Shown here one piece after another: positions 18,915 to 32,501 of a DNA stretch of 64,000 nucleotides (within the stretch, counting starts at the first letter, position 1; the number at the start of each line of letters is the position of its first letter). Under the pieces are notes generated by a model. The model saw nothing but the letters and a program-made list of their open reading frames with translations, did not search any database and was not told where the DNA came from. The stretch comes from Plasmodium malariae (lineage: Eukaryota > Apicomplexa > Aconoidasida > Haemosporida > Plasmodiidae): assembly GCF_900090045.1 (NCBI RefSeq), contig NC_041778.1:496001-560000 (forward strand), read 5' to 3'. The position numbers and the translations under genes were made by a program.

Positions 18915-21900
18915 TCACATGTAGTTCGTCTCATTGAGAGTAATCCTGCATGTAATTTCTTCCAAGTATATTTTAAATTTTTTCAAAAACTCATTAATAC
19001 TTTGAAATTCTACTATATGATTTAAAAATGGTATCTGAATCAGTACTTGATTAAAAGTAGCATATATATCATGAAAAAAAATTTTCAAAAGATCGACGGA
19101 TGACTTTTTAATTTTTTCATTTACATATATAGATGAATCGAGAATGATACAACTAATATCATAATTTCTCGAAGCAGCATCAGACGTATATTCAAAATAA
19201 AATTCTGCTCTTGATAACAATTCTTTTAATAGTGTTATTAAGGAATAATTATTGACATATTCAAGTTTACCATCTTTATCTTTTAAAAAATAGCCTATAT
19301 TATTTTTTTCATTATAGCACTTTTCTTCATTGTAAAAGAAAAAGGAATTACTATTCTTATCTGCATTGATCCATAAGGTAAATAAGTAATAAATGATTAT
19401 TGCTATTTCGTAATCATCTTCAAGTTGAGAAGCTTTTCTGTGCTTTAAACTGTTATGTATCTTTAAATATACATGTATTAATGATTTATAATCAACCTTA
19501 TGATTTAACAACAAATTTGATATCCATACAATATAGAAACAATAATTTTTATAGCTTAACACTATTAACTCTGGGTGGTTTAATGATATAGCTTGGTCAC
19601 GCTCGTTTTCATTGAAACAGTAATTCACGTTGTACAAGTAATACAAAGCTTTCCTATCGTTTCGGTCTATGGCCATGTTGCTGCTTTTTATTCTTTCTTT
19701 GAGCGCTTCCTCGTTCAGCTCATCCCCCTGGTTCGTGGTTGCGCCGTCTACACCTCCTGCACCGCCTACACAGCCTATACCATCAGCACGTATTCGCTCC
19801 TCATCCGGATGCTTATCGCGCTTATCATGCTCGTCCTGCTCATCGTCATCACTTCCATCATTGTAGTCATTGCTGCCACTGTCGTTACCGTCAATATCGT
19901 TACCTCCTCTATCCCCCCTGGTTTGATAATTTTCCGTGTAGTCGTGGTAGGAGTACACGCTGCGCAGATTGTTATTTACTGCCTTGCTGACTAGTGAAAA
20001 GGGAGATAGTTTAGAGAAAATTATTTTATCCTGATTCTTTTTGTGCTCATAAGACTCATTGATTAGAATGACATTCATCTGAGGATCTAAATATATAAGA
20101 GGTATACAATTTAAAAAAGAAATTAATTTCATGCGTTGGTTATATTTTCTATTTTTTAAAGCATCAATTTTGTTTTTTAGTAAAGAGCGGATTTTTTTAA
20201 TTTCAAATAAATTGTTCATAAACTTATGCATTTTTATAATAACTAATAAATAGAGACAATTCTTAAAATTAAAATCATATAACTTGAGTATATCTCCTAT
20301 GTAATTTATTATAAAGTTAATATTTTCAAAAGATATGGTTAGAGAGAATGAAAAGTCTAACAAGCGCTCAAAGCAAAAGGAATATTTGGAAAAATAAAAA
20401 GAACCACACCTTGAGTTATTCTTTAACATATTATTAACAGTTGAATAACAATTTGAATTAATTGTATCAATTTTATTTTTTTTTTTATCACATAAAATAA
20501 TTAATTTGAGTAAATTAAATGATGGCAAGAAATTTTTAAAAAGAAATTTACTCTTTTGAAAAATTTTATTTTTTAAATCTTCTTTTGTGTACACACTTTT
20601 CTGGATGATCATTAAATAGTCTTTAAATGTATCTATAACATCTACAATACGAGATATATTAATTTTATATTCTACATTGTTTATCTTTTTATTATAATCA
20701 GTTATAACATCATCTATATGTTCATTTCTTCTATTAGACATATAATTATACATGTTCGAAGAAGATTTTCTAATCAAGTCCATCTCTTCTTTATTTAAAT
20801 TTTCAAAATATGCAAGTACTTCAAATGCATCTTCTCTTTTTCCATTCATTAATATGTTAAAATAATTTTTCACAATATCCCAATGACAAAATTTGTATAT
20901 ATAAAAAACAAATAAGTTTATAAGTTCAACAAATAACAACCTTTGATAATTCAACGAAGTTTTAAATTTTTTTATCTCTTTTAAATTTAAATAATTACTA
21001 CTCTGATTTGATAAATAATCCTTTTTCATTTTGAAAAAACATTTATTTTGGAAAAATAGCTTCTTTACAGCATTGGAAAAAGATGTATCATATGATATAT
21101 TTTTATCTATTGTGTAATAATTTTTCAAAGTATCCTTCTTAAGAGTACTGTTAATGTTAAGCAAGTCATGCACATTGCTTTTTTTAAACGAATCAACAAT
21201 ATTGTCTAATTGGTCTATGTTACCCAAGTTGTTTATTTTGTTTATGTTTCTCTTCTTTTTTTGCTCCGTTGAAAATGAATCTTTTTCATGTTGACCATGG
21301 AGATAAGTATCTACAACGTATTCATTCAATAACTTGTTCTTCTGATAATCATTCTTTCTAAAACTACGCATTTTTTGAATAAGAAAAATTTTCGTCTTCA
21401 TACAATTGTCCATGTATTCCATTCTTTTCTTCAAACTAGGAAAACAAATCATCCGCAAGAGATATTTGTAAATGTTATAAAATATTTCCTTAGTTTCACT
21501 ATTGTACAACGGGTTCAACATAACGTAGCTATTACCAATGAAGTTCTCTTCATAAATATAATTGTTCCTTGACAACTCGCTCATCAAAATAGATTTATCA
21601 ATGCTGTCCAAATTTTGATAGTAATCCCCATCGCACTTCACTGCAGTAGAGTGGAAAAGCGCACCCTCCGCGTTTGTTTCCTCCATTCCGCTTTTACAAC
21701 TATCATTGATATGGCTTCGACTGGTGTAACCTCCATAGCTGTACTGCTGCGCCTCGCTTTTCTCGTCGTCGGCGAAGCGAGTTCTTTTCACTGGGGCACT
21801 CCCCCGTGCTCCATCCCGCTCATCCTTCCCGGATTTGGTAACGTCCGTAGTATTCTTCTTGTTATTTTGTATCGCATTCAGCTTCACTACATCCTTGTAT

Positions 21901-24900
21901 ATCGCTCCCAAGTTGAGATCACCCCCTGGTGGTAGCTTCCATGCGTAGAAGGCTTTCCTTGCAAAGTATATAGCCACATCCTGGTACTTACCCTCCTTGA
22001 AATAGTAAATGTACGAGTCTGCAATGTTTAGTTCATTGAATTTGACATAATAGTAAAGGTAGTGGGATATGGTTAGTTCAAATATAGAACATGGGAAATG
22101 ATTTTTACATTTATATAAAATTAAATTAAAAATGAAGAAATGAAAATTTATATCATTTGAGTATTCTAACAGTTTAGTTAAAAAAATTTTAATTTTTTTT
22201 TTTTTCCTTTCATTATTTTTAAAAAGATATTTCATATAATTGACATGTACTATTCTTTCAATAGGTAAGAAGCAATTCGTATATAACACATAATAATCAT
22301 AATTGTACTGCACATCTATGTTACTAATGAGTAGCTGCTTATTCGAATTGTTGTACTGTTCTATGTTGAACTGTGTATCTTGTATAAACGTTAAATTCTT
22401 CTTCTCATCAATAAAATGTGTATGTTCATTCATCTTTGCGTTCATCTTTGCATTCATCTTTGCATTCATCTTTATATCCGTCTTTGCATCCGTCTTTTCA
22501 TCCGTCTTTGCATCCATTTTTTTATCCTTTCTTCCATTCTCTTTATCATTTATGCTCAATATTTTGTAGTACCCATCTATGTATAAACTAATTAACGAAC
22601 TAGCACATCGGTAATAGTCCGCCTTATACAACAATATGAGTAATTTGTGTATATTTATACTCGTCAGTGCATCTTTCAAGTGTTCATTAATAAAATGCTC
22701 TGCTCTTTTTTCCGATGCCAGTAGTTCATCAAATTTGTCATATGTAGTACTAGTACTAGTATTCTCATTTTTTAAATAGTACTGATCATAATTTGGTCCC
22801 TTTGTTTTCATTTTTTTTTTTAAAAATACTTCTTCTTCTATTCGTTTTGTTAAAAATAAGGCTAAGAATTCGTTTTTGTGTATTATATATCCTTGGAAAA
22901 GTTCTACTGGTATATATTTGCCCGTTTTAATAATACTAAATAAACATTGTTTTAGTATATCTCTATAAGTCTTACTCAAATAGGTTTTCAAAAAATTGCA
23001 TTTAATAAGTAAATCAAATAGTGTACTAGGTAGATATAAAAAATTTTCCTTAGACCCAATATTTTTTCTCTTTATAATACTCTTATTTTTATAATATTCA
23101 CAAACAATAATACAGTAAATTAAGATATATTCTATGCTAAAATTAATAAAATTCAGAACTGCATAAAATAAATTTATTTCATTCAACATAATAACAGTGT
23201 AACTATAATATATATTTATAATGGATATATCTTGTATTCCTTTAATTTTATTCGAATAATCATTTTTCTTTTTCATTAAATTTGTTAAAATAATACTTAC
23301 ACATAAGCTCAAACATTTTAGTTTCTCTATCAAGTTTAAACAACAATCTAGGGGTACATTACCAATAAGTATAAACATATCACTCTCTTCATACATACTT
23401 CTACTCCTTTTTTTTTTTTTTTTTTGAAAAAATAAATCTTCATTCATTCTTACTATGCAGAAATTTTTCATATTATAAAATGACTCTTCTTTTTCTTCAT
23501 TCATTTCTTTCGTTATTACAGAAATGCTCATATCCTTTTTTAAATAATTAGATACCTTCATATATTTGGTACTCCTCATATGAATATTATTACTATTGGA
23601 AGTACACTTAAAAACATGTGTGTCTCTATATTTCTCATACGAAAATAAATGAATAAACATAATTGGTTTTAACAAACGACTAAGTAGTAACAATAACCCT
23701 CTAGAAAGCATATGTATCGAACTATTATACATATTTACATTTTTTAAAAACATAAAATCAAAATTTTTATTCGTTAAATACTCAAAGGCAAAATTACCAC
23801 TCTTATTATTCTCGGCTTCCAACAATTTTTCTCTTGTCCTTTTTTTCTGATACATATTAAATAAATTATAATATCCTGTGTCGTTAAGCAATAATTTTTC
23901 ATTCCCATTGTCAAACCCGTAAGATGCACCACTCCTTCCTCGATCATTCATGCTGGACCTGTTACCAAGGATATCATGGATATCGTTGTTATGACCACTG
24001 TACATACCGCTGCTATTCTTAACGAGATCGCCCTCCAAGTCATCCATATTATCATTAAACAAATGATTCATGCCCTTAATCTTTCTCGTTTTAATTTCTA
24101 ATTCCATTGCCTTTTGTAATTTCCCCTGTTTCATAATATAATCTGCATTTTTATCTATAAATCCAAACTTAAACGGAGTAGGCTTATATATTTTATTTAA
24201 TATATCGTACTCTATATGATTGGTGTTACTAATATTGTTGTGTGCATCCTTCAACTTTATGTATTTACCATCATCAACTTGATGCACATTTTCATTGAAC
24301 ATAATTACTTTATCCGAGTAAAGCTTTTGATCTCTCATGTTCTTTTTATCTAAGTTTAAAGAAGATGTCAGATAGTCCTTAGATGTTCCAGTTACTGCGG
24401 AGGCGGTCTTTCCTTTATCATCTTTCATGCTGAACCGTGATAAGAATAAATAAGGATTGTAGTATTCCTCTGCTTTACTTCTATTCATCATCTCCTTGTT
24501 GTTACTTTGGATGTTATTAAAACACATTATTTCATATTTATACACATGATTAAGTAACATGCACCACATTATAAACAAAAACTCGTCATTAGATGATATC
24601 TGTGCTATTTGGTTTATGAAATACTCGTACACTAACTCGTCATTGTTTTTTTCCTTCGAAAGGATCAGTGGATAAGGCACTTTCCCTCTCGAGTTTCTCC
24701 TCTCATGGTTGGCTCTGACCACTTCGACGCCATTACTTGGGTAGTTACTATCATAGTTACTGTCGTAGTTATTGCCAAAGTCATTAACGCAATCATTAAC
24801 GCAATCATTAACGCAATCATTAACGCAATCATTAACGCAATCATTACCGCAATCATCACCGCAATCATTACCGTAGTTACTATCGCAGTTATAATCACTA

Positions 24901-27900
24901 CTGTAATATTTGTAACTGCCGCCTTCACTGCTACTACCACTACTGTCGTTGTCAAGGTTGGTCCTCCTATCACGCTCCCTATGACTTAAATTTTGCTGCA
25001 TACCTTCAGTTAAGTGATCCATGCTGTTTTTCAAGTATCCCCTCATTTTCATCTCATTAAAAACAATGCTTTTTATATTTCTGTTTTGGAACGAAATTTT
25101 ATACGGCACACAGTTATTAATCATTTTTTCAATTTTTTGCGTTTTAGTATTTTTATTAATATAATAAATATGACTCTTTGTTATTATTAACAAGTCATAA
25201 TATTCCTGATATTCACTTACCGTATTTTCATATAAATAAAAAGGGGGGATGATACTATCTCTTTTTTCTCGTTGTTCCCTCATGGTCCTTTCATTTTCCT
25301 TGAACATAAAATTTTTGTTCATAATTAAATCGTTATTATTACTGTTCACTATGTTCCTTTGTTCATAAAAATGTGGCACGTTATTCCTTCCGCTATTTCC
25401 GTAAAGAATGTGCATGTTGTCTTCACCCCCGCAATTGTAATTGTAGTCATTGCCATAATTGTAATTGTAATCATTATCGTAACTATAATTATTGTTATAA
25501 TTGTTATAATTGTAATCATTACCGTAATTGTACTTGTTATTGCTACTTCTGCGCATGTTCCCAAAATTACCTGCACAGTTCAGGTTTATTGACCGTTTTT
25601 CATTTTTTGCCATTCTACTGTTCACACTGTCATATTTCATCTTATCCATGTACAAGTCTTTTATTATATTATTATTCTGCGATTCTTCAAAAAATGTGTG
25701 CAAGTAGTAATTTTTCTTTTTATATATAACTCCAATTATTTCTTCATTAATGTAATATTCGTTCAAATGTTTAAAGACGAATTTATTTTTTTTGTAGTTC
25801 GACGACTGGCCAGTACTAGTGCTACTTCCTATTTCGTCTGCACTTGTTAATAATTTTAGTGTGTAACGCACTTGCTTCTTTGCAGTCCCGTTCTTGCTGT
25901 AGTTATCGCTACTGTCTCCACTACCGTCCTCTACTTCATCCCCTTCTTCATAATCACTCCCACTACCCATATAATGGCTACTATCTTCTCCTTTTCCCTC
26001 CCCTGTGTGCATTATATTTTTTTTTTTTTTTTTTACCTGAACGTTCATAATTTTTTCCGCATTTTTTTCTACATTTCCTTCCGCCTTTTTTCTCATATTC
26101 TCTTTCATAAACGCAAAATTTCCAACTTGCCGATGGACCGCACTTTCCATTCTATCCTTTTTAATGTCCCTTTTTTGTTGATCTGAAAATGTAAATGTAT
26201 TTTCTTTTTTTTTCTTTTTTTTTTTTTTCTTTCTTTCTTTTTCTTTCCCCCCCTTTGGATGATCATTATGTTGCACCATTTTACCCTTATCACGTGGCTT
26301 ACAATTATTATTTTTTTTTTCTTTTAAAATAATATATAAATTTTTCAAATGATGAGTAAAAACAACTTGCGAGTCCTTTTCATCAATTTTTAATCCTTTT
26401 TTGTGAGGAAAATTTTGAAAATCTTTCAAAATAATTTTAAAACTGTTACTATCCACATCCTTAACGAGTGATAAATAATATATGTTAAAATTATTATCAA
26501 TCATTTTCAAAAAGATGTTACTCCTTTCGTGTACATAATTTATGTGCATATCTATGATTTTTAATTTGTTTAGTACACTTGGCTCTAAGTTCGAAGGATA
26601 TGAAAATTTATTATCTTTGCAATTGGTATCATATCCCTCAATATTATTCTTATATATGTTAATGTAGTTATCTCTTTTGGGAACATTTTTTTTACGGTTA
26701 TCATTTTTATAATTTTTCATATTTCTCGCGTTTCCACCATTGTTGTAAAATGGTTCATTATCTGCTTCATAAGGCGATTCATAATTATCTCCATTTTGCA
26801 CGTCATTCCTTGTGCCATTTTTCAATCCATTTCTCATACCATTCCTCGCTTCTTCACCCTCGGAATACCCTCTCTGTTGAGAAAAACCACTTTCATCGAC
26901 GAAATAAATATTACTCAATTCTCTTACTAGATCACTCTTGCTAAATACAATCGTTTCAGACAAATAATTTCTCGTATTATCTGACACACTTGACAATATT
27001 TTCACATAGAGATCGCTATTGTCATATAAAACATACAATATGGATCTCTCGTTGTCGACTAAAATCTTCTTCACTTTACTCTTAAAGAAGGAAAAGTATT
27101 TTATAAAATAGGTGCTAATAATTTTTTTTAAATAAAAATTTAAAGGAAACTGCTGTAAGTCATCACAGTATATATTTTTCTTATATTCATCTATATTTTC
27201 TCTGCCATTCAAAATAGTACAGGTACCTTCTTCTCCTTGTGTTTGTACATTCATACCATAATGACGACGTAGTACTGAACTGTTATGACTCTGTTCATGC
27301 GAATATGGGTGGTCATCTCCTCTAAGTGAGGATCCCTCGAGACTGTTATTAGTGATATTACGAGAAAAGATGGCTTTATTCACACTATTCACTAGTGTGC
27401 TAAATGAACTTACCACTAATTGTTTAAATAAATTTAGGGGTTTATATAAATCCTCTTTTTCATAAACAAACTCATATATATCTCCATCATCCTGTGCTAA
27501 AAATATGCGCTCATTCTTTTCATTCGATTGAATGTGTTCATATATTTTCTTCACTGGTTTTGGTACTTTAAATAATAGAAATAAATATATATTAAAATAA
27601 AAGGGGTATATACTTTGATATATCACTTGCTCACTCACTGAAATATTATAATCCTCTTCACAATTAAAGTATAAATGAATATTATAAAAATAAAAAGAAT
27701 TTACAGTTATTACCATAATGTAATAATTTTTAACCGAATTGTAAAAAGAATCCAAAGGAATAAGATTATTTAAGAACACTGTATCTATACATTCTATAGG
27801 AGAATCTACCACTATTGTCATTTTTCGGCTACTCAGGTTATTTAAATTGTACAGGTGCAAATAATGCGTATTATCATGTTTATCATAAAACCACAGAAGG

Positions 27901-28010
27901 TTGATCTTTTCCACTATTCCTTTTTTTGTATAACGTATTTTTTCCAGCTCCTGATCTCGCTCCCATCTATCTGACCCCCCTACTCCTTGCTGTGTATCTT
28001 GCCCCATTTC

Positions 28011-28046
<36 letters not shown>

Positions 28047-29936
28047 CTGTTCATTTGTCCTTTCCAACTTGCGCTTTAAAAATAAAGCACCAGCATTCCT
28101 ACAGTACACATTAAATAGAATATCTCGGTTCCTACTACTACTGAACAAATAATTAATTTTGTATAAATTATTATAAAATAAAATATTTTTCTTATTACCC
28201 ATGTGGACCATCTTTTCATCATTTAGGATAATTCTACATATCCTTAAAAATAAATTAAAATCACACGTTAAATTTAGTTTCTCTCTTTTCTGTTTCTCAC
28301 TTTCATCCTTTTTTTTCTGCTCTTCATAATTGTCTATTAACGTATCAACAGCACTATCAAATAATTCTGCAAATTTTTTTTTTATATCAATTTTATCCTC
28401 TTTACTATTCTCTTGAATATCCGACATATATAATAATGAATTTTCTATCACATTTAATTTTTTCTCCACCGAGTTGAAGTAGTCACCTAACTTAATTTCT
28501 GACAGCAAAATTTTATATTTATCATATATATAATTAATATTCATCATTCGTTTCTTTTCCATTTTGCACGTATCATACAAATTGTTGTTATACTTGTTCA
28601 TTTCTTCATACACTGTTCCGACATGTGTGTCTTCTCTTATGTTTAAAGGCACGCTCCCTTCAACTACTACTTCTGCTGCTGTTCCTGTTGCTCCTACTGC
28701 TCCTACTGCTTCTGCTGCTCCTATTGCTCCTACTGCTTCTGCTGCTCCTATTGCTCCTACTGCTTCTGCTGCTCCTATTGCTCCTGCTTTTCCCTGTACT
28801 TCTACTCCATATCCCGCTTCTTCACCCCCACCACCTTTACCCTTCTCATGAGTACTTGCAAAATTAGCTCTGTTATAGTACATATCCATGTTATTCTTAT
28901 CAGGCAGATTCAAAATATTCTGCATAATTGTTTCACTTTTTTTTAAATCTTCCTTTATCTTCTCTGTATCTCTCATTCGGTTATAATCATCCTTTAAATT
29001 TACTTTAATTTCATTCGAATTTGACAAAATATTTAAGAGAAATTCTTTCTTTTTGTTTATACTGTCCATACGTTCATTTAAAGAAAAGCTAGTTAACTCT
29101 CTACTATTATTATTCATTATTAAATTGCTACAAAACCGTTTAATGTTATTAATTATATGTGGATAATTTTCCCTTTCTAATGAACCATGTTCTGTCCTAT
29201 TATCAATGTCTTCATAGGATTCTCTTTCGCTATCTGAGCGGGATACTTTGCTTTTACTTGATTCGCGTTCATAGTACCTGCTTTTCCTGTTACTTGTGCG
29301 ACTATCCTTTCTATAACTACTACTCGATAAGTTACTTAACGGGGATTCACCCTTATCAATCTCTCCACCTTTATCAATCTCTCCACCTTTGTCAATCTCT
29401 CCACCTTTATCAATCTCTCCACATTTATCAATCTCTCCACCTTTATCAATCCCTTCATCCCTATCACCCTGTTGCCCATAATTTTGCAGTCTTGAAAAAA
29501 AAGAACCGTCCGCACTCTCATCGTTAAAGATAGAAAGATCATACATGTTTTCATCATTGAATTTGTTGGCAAACATCTCTTCATTGTTTTTTACATTCCT
29601 CTTTTCAACAGCGAAAAAGTTTTCTTCTGACCCTGATTCTAAGGAGTTCTTTTTTTCCCCCTTCACCTTACCATATATACTACTCCTACCGTTTTTACCT
29701 CTACCATTTATACTACTCTTTCCATTCTTACCACTACTATTTTTACCGTTCTTACTACTATCATTCTTATTGCTCTTACTTCTACGTCCATGCGTAAAAT
29801 AATTTTTAAAACTATCTCTTATCGTTCCTTTGTGTGGTTCATCTATTTGTGTATTCTTACCTGACTTCTTCTTAGCAGTTTCGTCTATCTCCATATTTTT
29901 TGTGCCTTCATTTTTTGTATCCTCATCTTTCATCAT
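18915..29936 (-). CDS. Giant Nup155/Nup170-like scaffold nucleoporin
   Basis: Probable inner-ring nucleoporin. A single exon from the ATG at 29936 (two consecutive Met codons after an A run) encodes 3,673 residues. The frame stays open to 30095, but only through non-ATG codons and one ATG at 30035. Motifs appear in the order of Nup155 family proteins. Propeller strands begin at about residue 680 (LLWFYDKHDNTHYLHLYNL). IFLAQDDGDIYEFVYEKEDLY (about 810) mirrors the family's 'RIF..G.DG.LYEV.Y' strand. ILVDNERSILYVLYDNSDLY is at about 960, YDLLIITKSHIYYIN follows, and GLLLLLSRLLKPI at about 2078 mirrors the start of the alpha-solenoid. The C-terminal third is helical. Yeast and human homologues are about 1,400-1,500 residues; the excess is Asn/Lys/Asp/Ser insertions and tandem repeats (GGEIDK, AIGAAEAVG, VNDC, NAKM). 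Size fits one of the very large apicomplexan nucleoporins. Confidence 0.72.
24778..24860. repeat. 12-bp coding repeat (VNDC/GNDC) in the Nup155-like gene
   Basis: The unit tcattaacgcaa repeats about five times, flanked by diverged GNDC/DSNY copies. It encodes a Cys-bearing acidic tetrapeptide on the minus strand within a low-complexity insertion. Confidence 0.85.
28675..28795. repeat. 27-bp coding repeat (AIGAAEAVG) in the Nup155-like gene
   Basis: A gctcctattgctcctactgc-type unit of 27 bp recurs about four times and encodes an Ala/Gly/Val-rich stretch. It is locally far more G+C-rich than the rest of the gene. Confidence 0.85.
29345..29455. repeat. 18-bp coding repeat (GGEIDK), six copies
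   Basis: The unit ttatcaatctctccacct repeats six times near the N-terminus of the Nup155-like protein, encoding GGEIDK; one copy has Cys in place of the first Gly. Confidence 0.9.
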
Positions 29937-30751
29937 ATTTTTTTTAGTACGTGCAAAGTTATATCTGTGGCATGTACAATCAAAGGGGAACAGTGGTACA
30001 GCGCCTCGTGTTTGTACACCCACATGTACTCGCATATAAATGCAAACATATGCATATGCATTTACATATACATGTACACATACACTTACATACAAGCATA
30101 CAGTGTTAAAAGTGAGTCCCGGCTCTTATTTTCCTGCGCCAAGAAACGCGCGCTTTGGAAGTTAAAAGCGAGGATACAAGTAATGGGTACAGAGAAAAAG
30201 AAAAAGAAGAAAAAGAAGAAAAAAAAAAGATAAAAGATAAATTCGAAAAGGAAAATAAAATTATTTTTTAGGTCCTTTTTTCCCCTTTCGCATTCTCCTT
30301 TCATAAATCTTAATACGCATGAGCATATACATACAAAATTCATACATTACATACATGTACCCGTTAGAGGTCGCATTAAATGCGCTCCTTTAACGAATAT
30401 TCAAATATGCAAGCACTTGCTTAGCTCTTTTTGCCCTTTTTAAATATATCTTTTTTTATAAGTGCCTAGTTGCACAGAACAAATTAAAAAAAAAAGTAAA
30501 AAGGCGAAACGAAAAAGGAAGAAAGCGAGAAACGAATAATGCTAAGCATATAATGCTAAAAGAAAAATGAGAAAATATTCAAAAAAAAAAAAAAGAACAA
30601 ACATTTAACCAAACTGGCGTACATGAATAACTTATATCAGAAAAATGGCAAAACGAGCTTACGCGTATATGTAATCATGTAAACAATGAACGAAATAGTG
30701 AACGCGCACTTTTTTTTTTGAATTAAACGGAGAGCAACAGACGTTCATAAA

Positions 30752-31050
30752 AGTACGCATAAATATAGCCATAAGTATAGGTATAATAAATGTACGCATA
30801 AATATAGCCATAAGTATAGGTATAATAAATGTACGCATAAATATAGCCATAAGTATAGGTATAATAAATGTACGCATAAATATAGCCATAAGTATAGGTA
30901 TAATAAATGTACGCATAAATATAGCCATAAGTATAGGTATAATAAATGTACGCATAAATATAGCCATAAGTATAGATATAATAAATGTACGCATAAATAT
31001 AGCCATAAGTATAGATATAATAAATGTACGCATAAATATAGGTATAATAA
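30752..31050. repeat. 39-bp minisatellite, about seven and a half copies
   Basis: Near-identical units beginning gtacgcataaatatagccat; copies at the right end carry a g-to-a change (tatagata for tataggta). Because 39 is a multiple of three, all three minus-strand frames stay open and give misleading hydrophobic ORFs. Confidence 0.95.
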
Positions 31051-31799
31051 ATGTAAGCATAAATGTAGGCTTACGTGTATATTAAGTGTAAACATAAGTG
31101 TAAGCATAAGTGTAAGCATAAAGTTAAGCATAAATTCGTGCGACTATGTGTACATATGTATATATATTTATGTATGTATACACGTATAATGTATATACAT
31201 CCTTATGCACGTATACCCCTACACTTAATTTTTTTTCGAAAAAGGCTCCTACATACGTGTCGTATAATGCCAACGCGAGTTCAAATGAAAAACACAAATG
31301 CAAAAATAATTGCGTGTAACTTTATACTTTTTTCTTTATTATAAATAAAATCAATTAATGCTTACAAATGTTGACTTCAAGAAATTTCAAAAGTGCTCGA
31401 TGAGCTTACCAAAATAAAATAAAAAATAAAAAATAAAAAACAAAAATAAAAATGAAAATGAAAATACAAAATTGTACATTCGAGTAATTTTACAAAGAAA
31501 ATGGAATTTGCAAGATTTCTTATTTCGTTTTGCATATTTATTACCTAGTACTTCTTACTTCCAACTTCTTCCTTTTTATTTTTTCTTCTCTACACTTTTC
31601 AACATACATATAGTACATATTACACTGTACGCAAAAAAGGAGCGTACAATTTTGTATATGCATGGGAAAACGAAGCTATTTTTTTTTTTTTTTTAAGTGA
31701 AAACATAAAAAATAGTAGTAAGTGAACATTTTAATGCAATTGAGGTTGGAGGTGCCGCACTTATTTAGCTATTGCATGTACCCGTGAAGAAGCTCGTGA

Positions 31800-31866
31800 A
31801 TATATGTATGTATGTATGTATATATGTATGTATGTATGTATGTATATATGTATGTATGTATGTATG

Positions 31867-31929
<63 letters not shown>

Positions 31930-31997
31930 ATATGTATGTATGTATGTATATATGTATGTATGTATATATGTATGTATGTATGTATGTATATATATAT
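31800..31997. repeat. TATG/TATA tetranucleotide array
   Basis: About 190 bp of tatg units interrupted at semi-regular steps by tatata, ending in (TA)n and a T run at 31999-32014. It is read as Met/Tyr/Val/Cys or His/Thr/Tyr/Ile nonsense in all frames. Confidence 0.95.
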
Positions 31998-32347
31998 ATT
32001 TTTTTTTTTTTTTTAATATTTTTGCATGCATGTGCATGTTACATACGTGGACATACATATAATATACGCACCACTCGGCTCAATGCACTTCCGGCCCCTC
32101 TCACTATTGAGACCCACAACATAACAACATAATATATAATCCTGATTAAGTTGTTATTACAATGATCTCATGATTTATCTTTCTCCTTCTGTTTCTCTTT
32201 CTGTTGTACATTCCTTTTTGAAAGGAGCCATCGTTTAATTCTTGCAAAGGATTATACAAAAGAGTGGAAATAGAAACACAACACTATATATGCAGCCGTG
32301 AAGCAATATTTGTGAGTAGCATAGTCCAACTTGTCAACAGCAGAGTA

Positions 32348-32455
32348 GGCCGATTTCTAATCAGCGGAGTAGACCCATTTCTAATCAGCAGAGTAGACCC
32401 ATTTCTAATCAACGGAGTAGACCCATTTCTAATCAACGGAGTAGACCCATTTTTT
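32348..32455. repeat. 24-bp repeat directly upstream of the Nup188-like start codon
   Basis: The unit cccatttctaatcaacggag plus taga repeats about four and a half times and ends 47 bases before the ATG at 32502. A plus-strand frame runs through it (VDPFLING per unit) but has no ATG. Confidence 0.9.
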
Positions 32456-32501
32456 GAAAAGCAAAAAAAAGGTAGTTATCTTAAAGACACACAGAAAGAC
32501 G

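Larger units (their letters stand above)
29937..32501. other. Divergent promoter region between the two giant genes
   Basis: The only intergenic gap between the head-to-head Nup155-like (minus) and Nup188-like (plus) genes, so it should hold both promoters. It contains an A run (30190-30231), a 39-bp minisatellite (30752-31045), a T run (31680-31694), a long TATG/TATA array (31800-31992) and a 24-bp repeat just before the plus-strand start. No independent gene is supported. Confidence 0.55.

Noticed and set aside
24665..25729. Plus- and minus-strand frames of 75-118 codons rich in Ile/Thr/Val/Cys
   Set aside because: Shadows of the Nup155-like coding repeats in other frames.
30659..31131. 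Hydrophobic frames of about 130 codons on the minus strand
   Set aside because: They arise from the 39-bp minisatellite, whose period keeps all three frames open.
31765..32062. Long open frames on both strands through the TATG/TATA array
   Set aside because: They read only Met/Tyr/Val/Cys or His/Thr/Tyr/Ile and exist because the array lacks stop codons; no gene signal.
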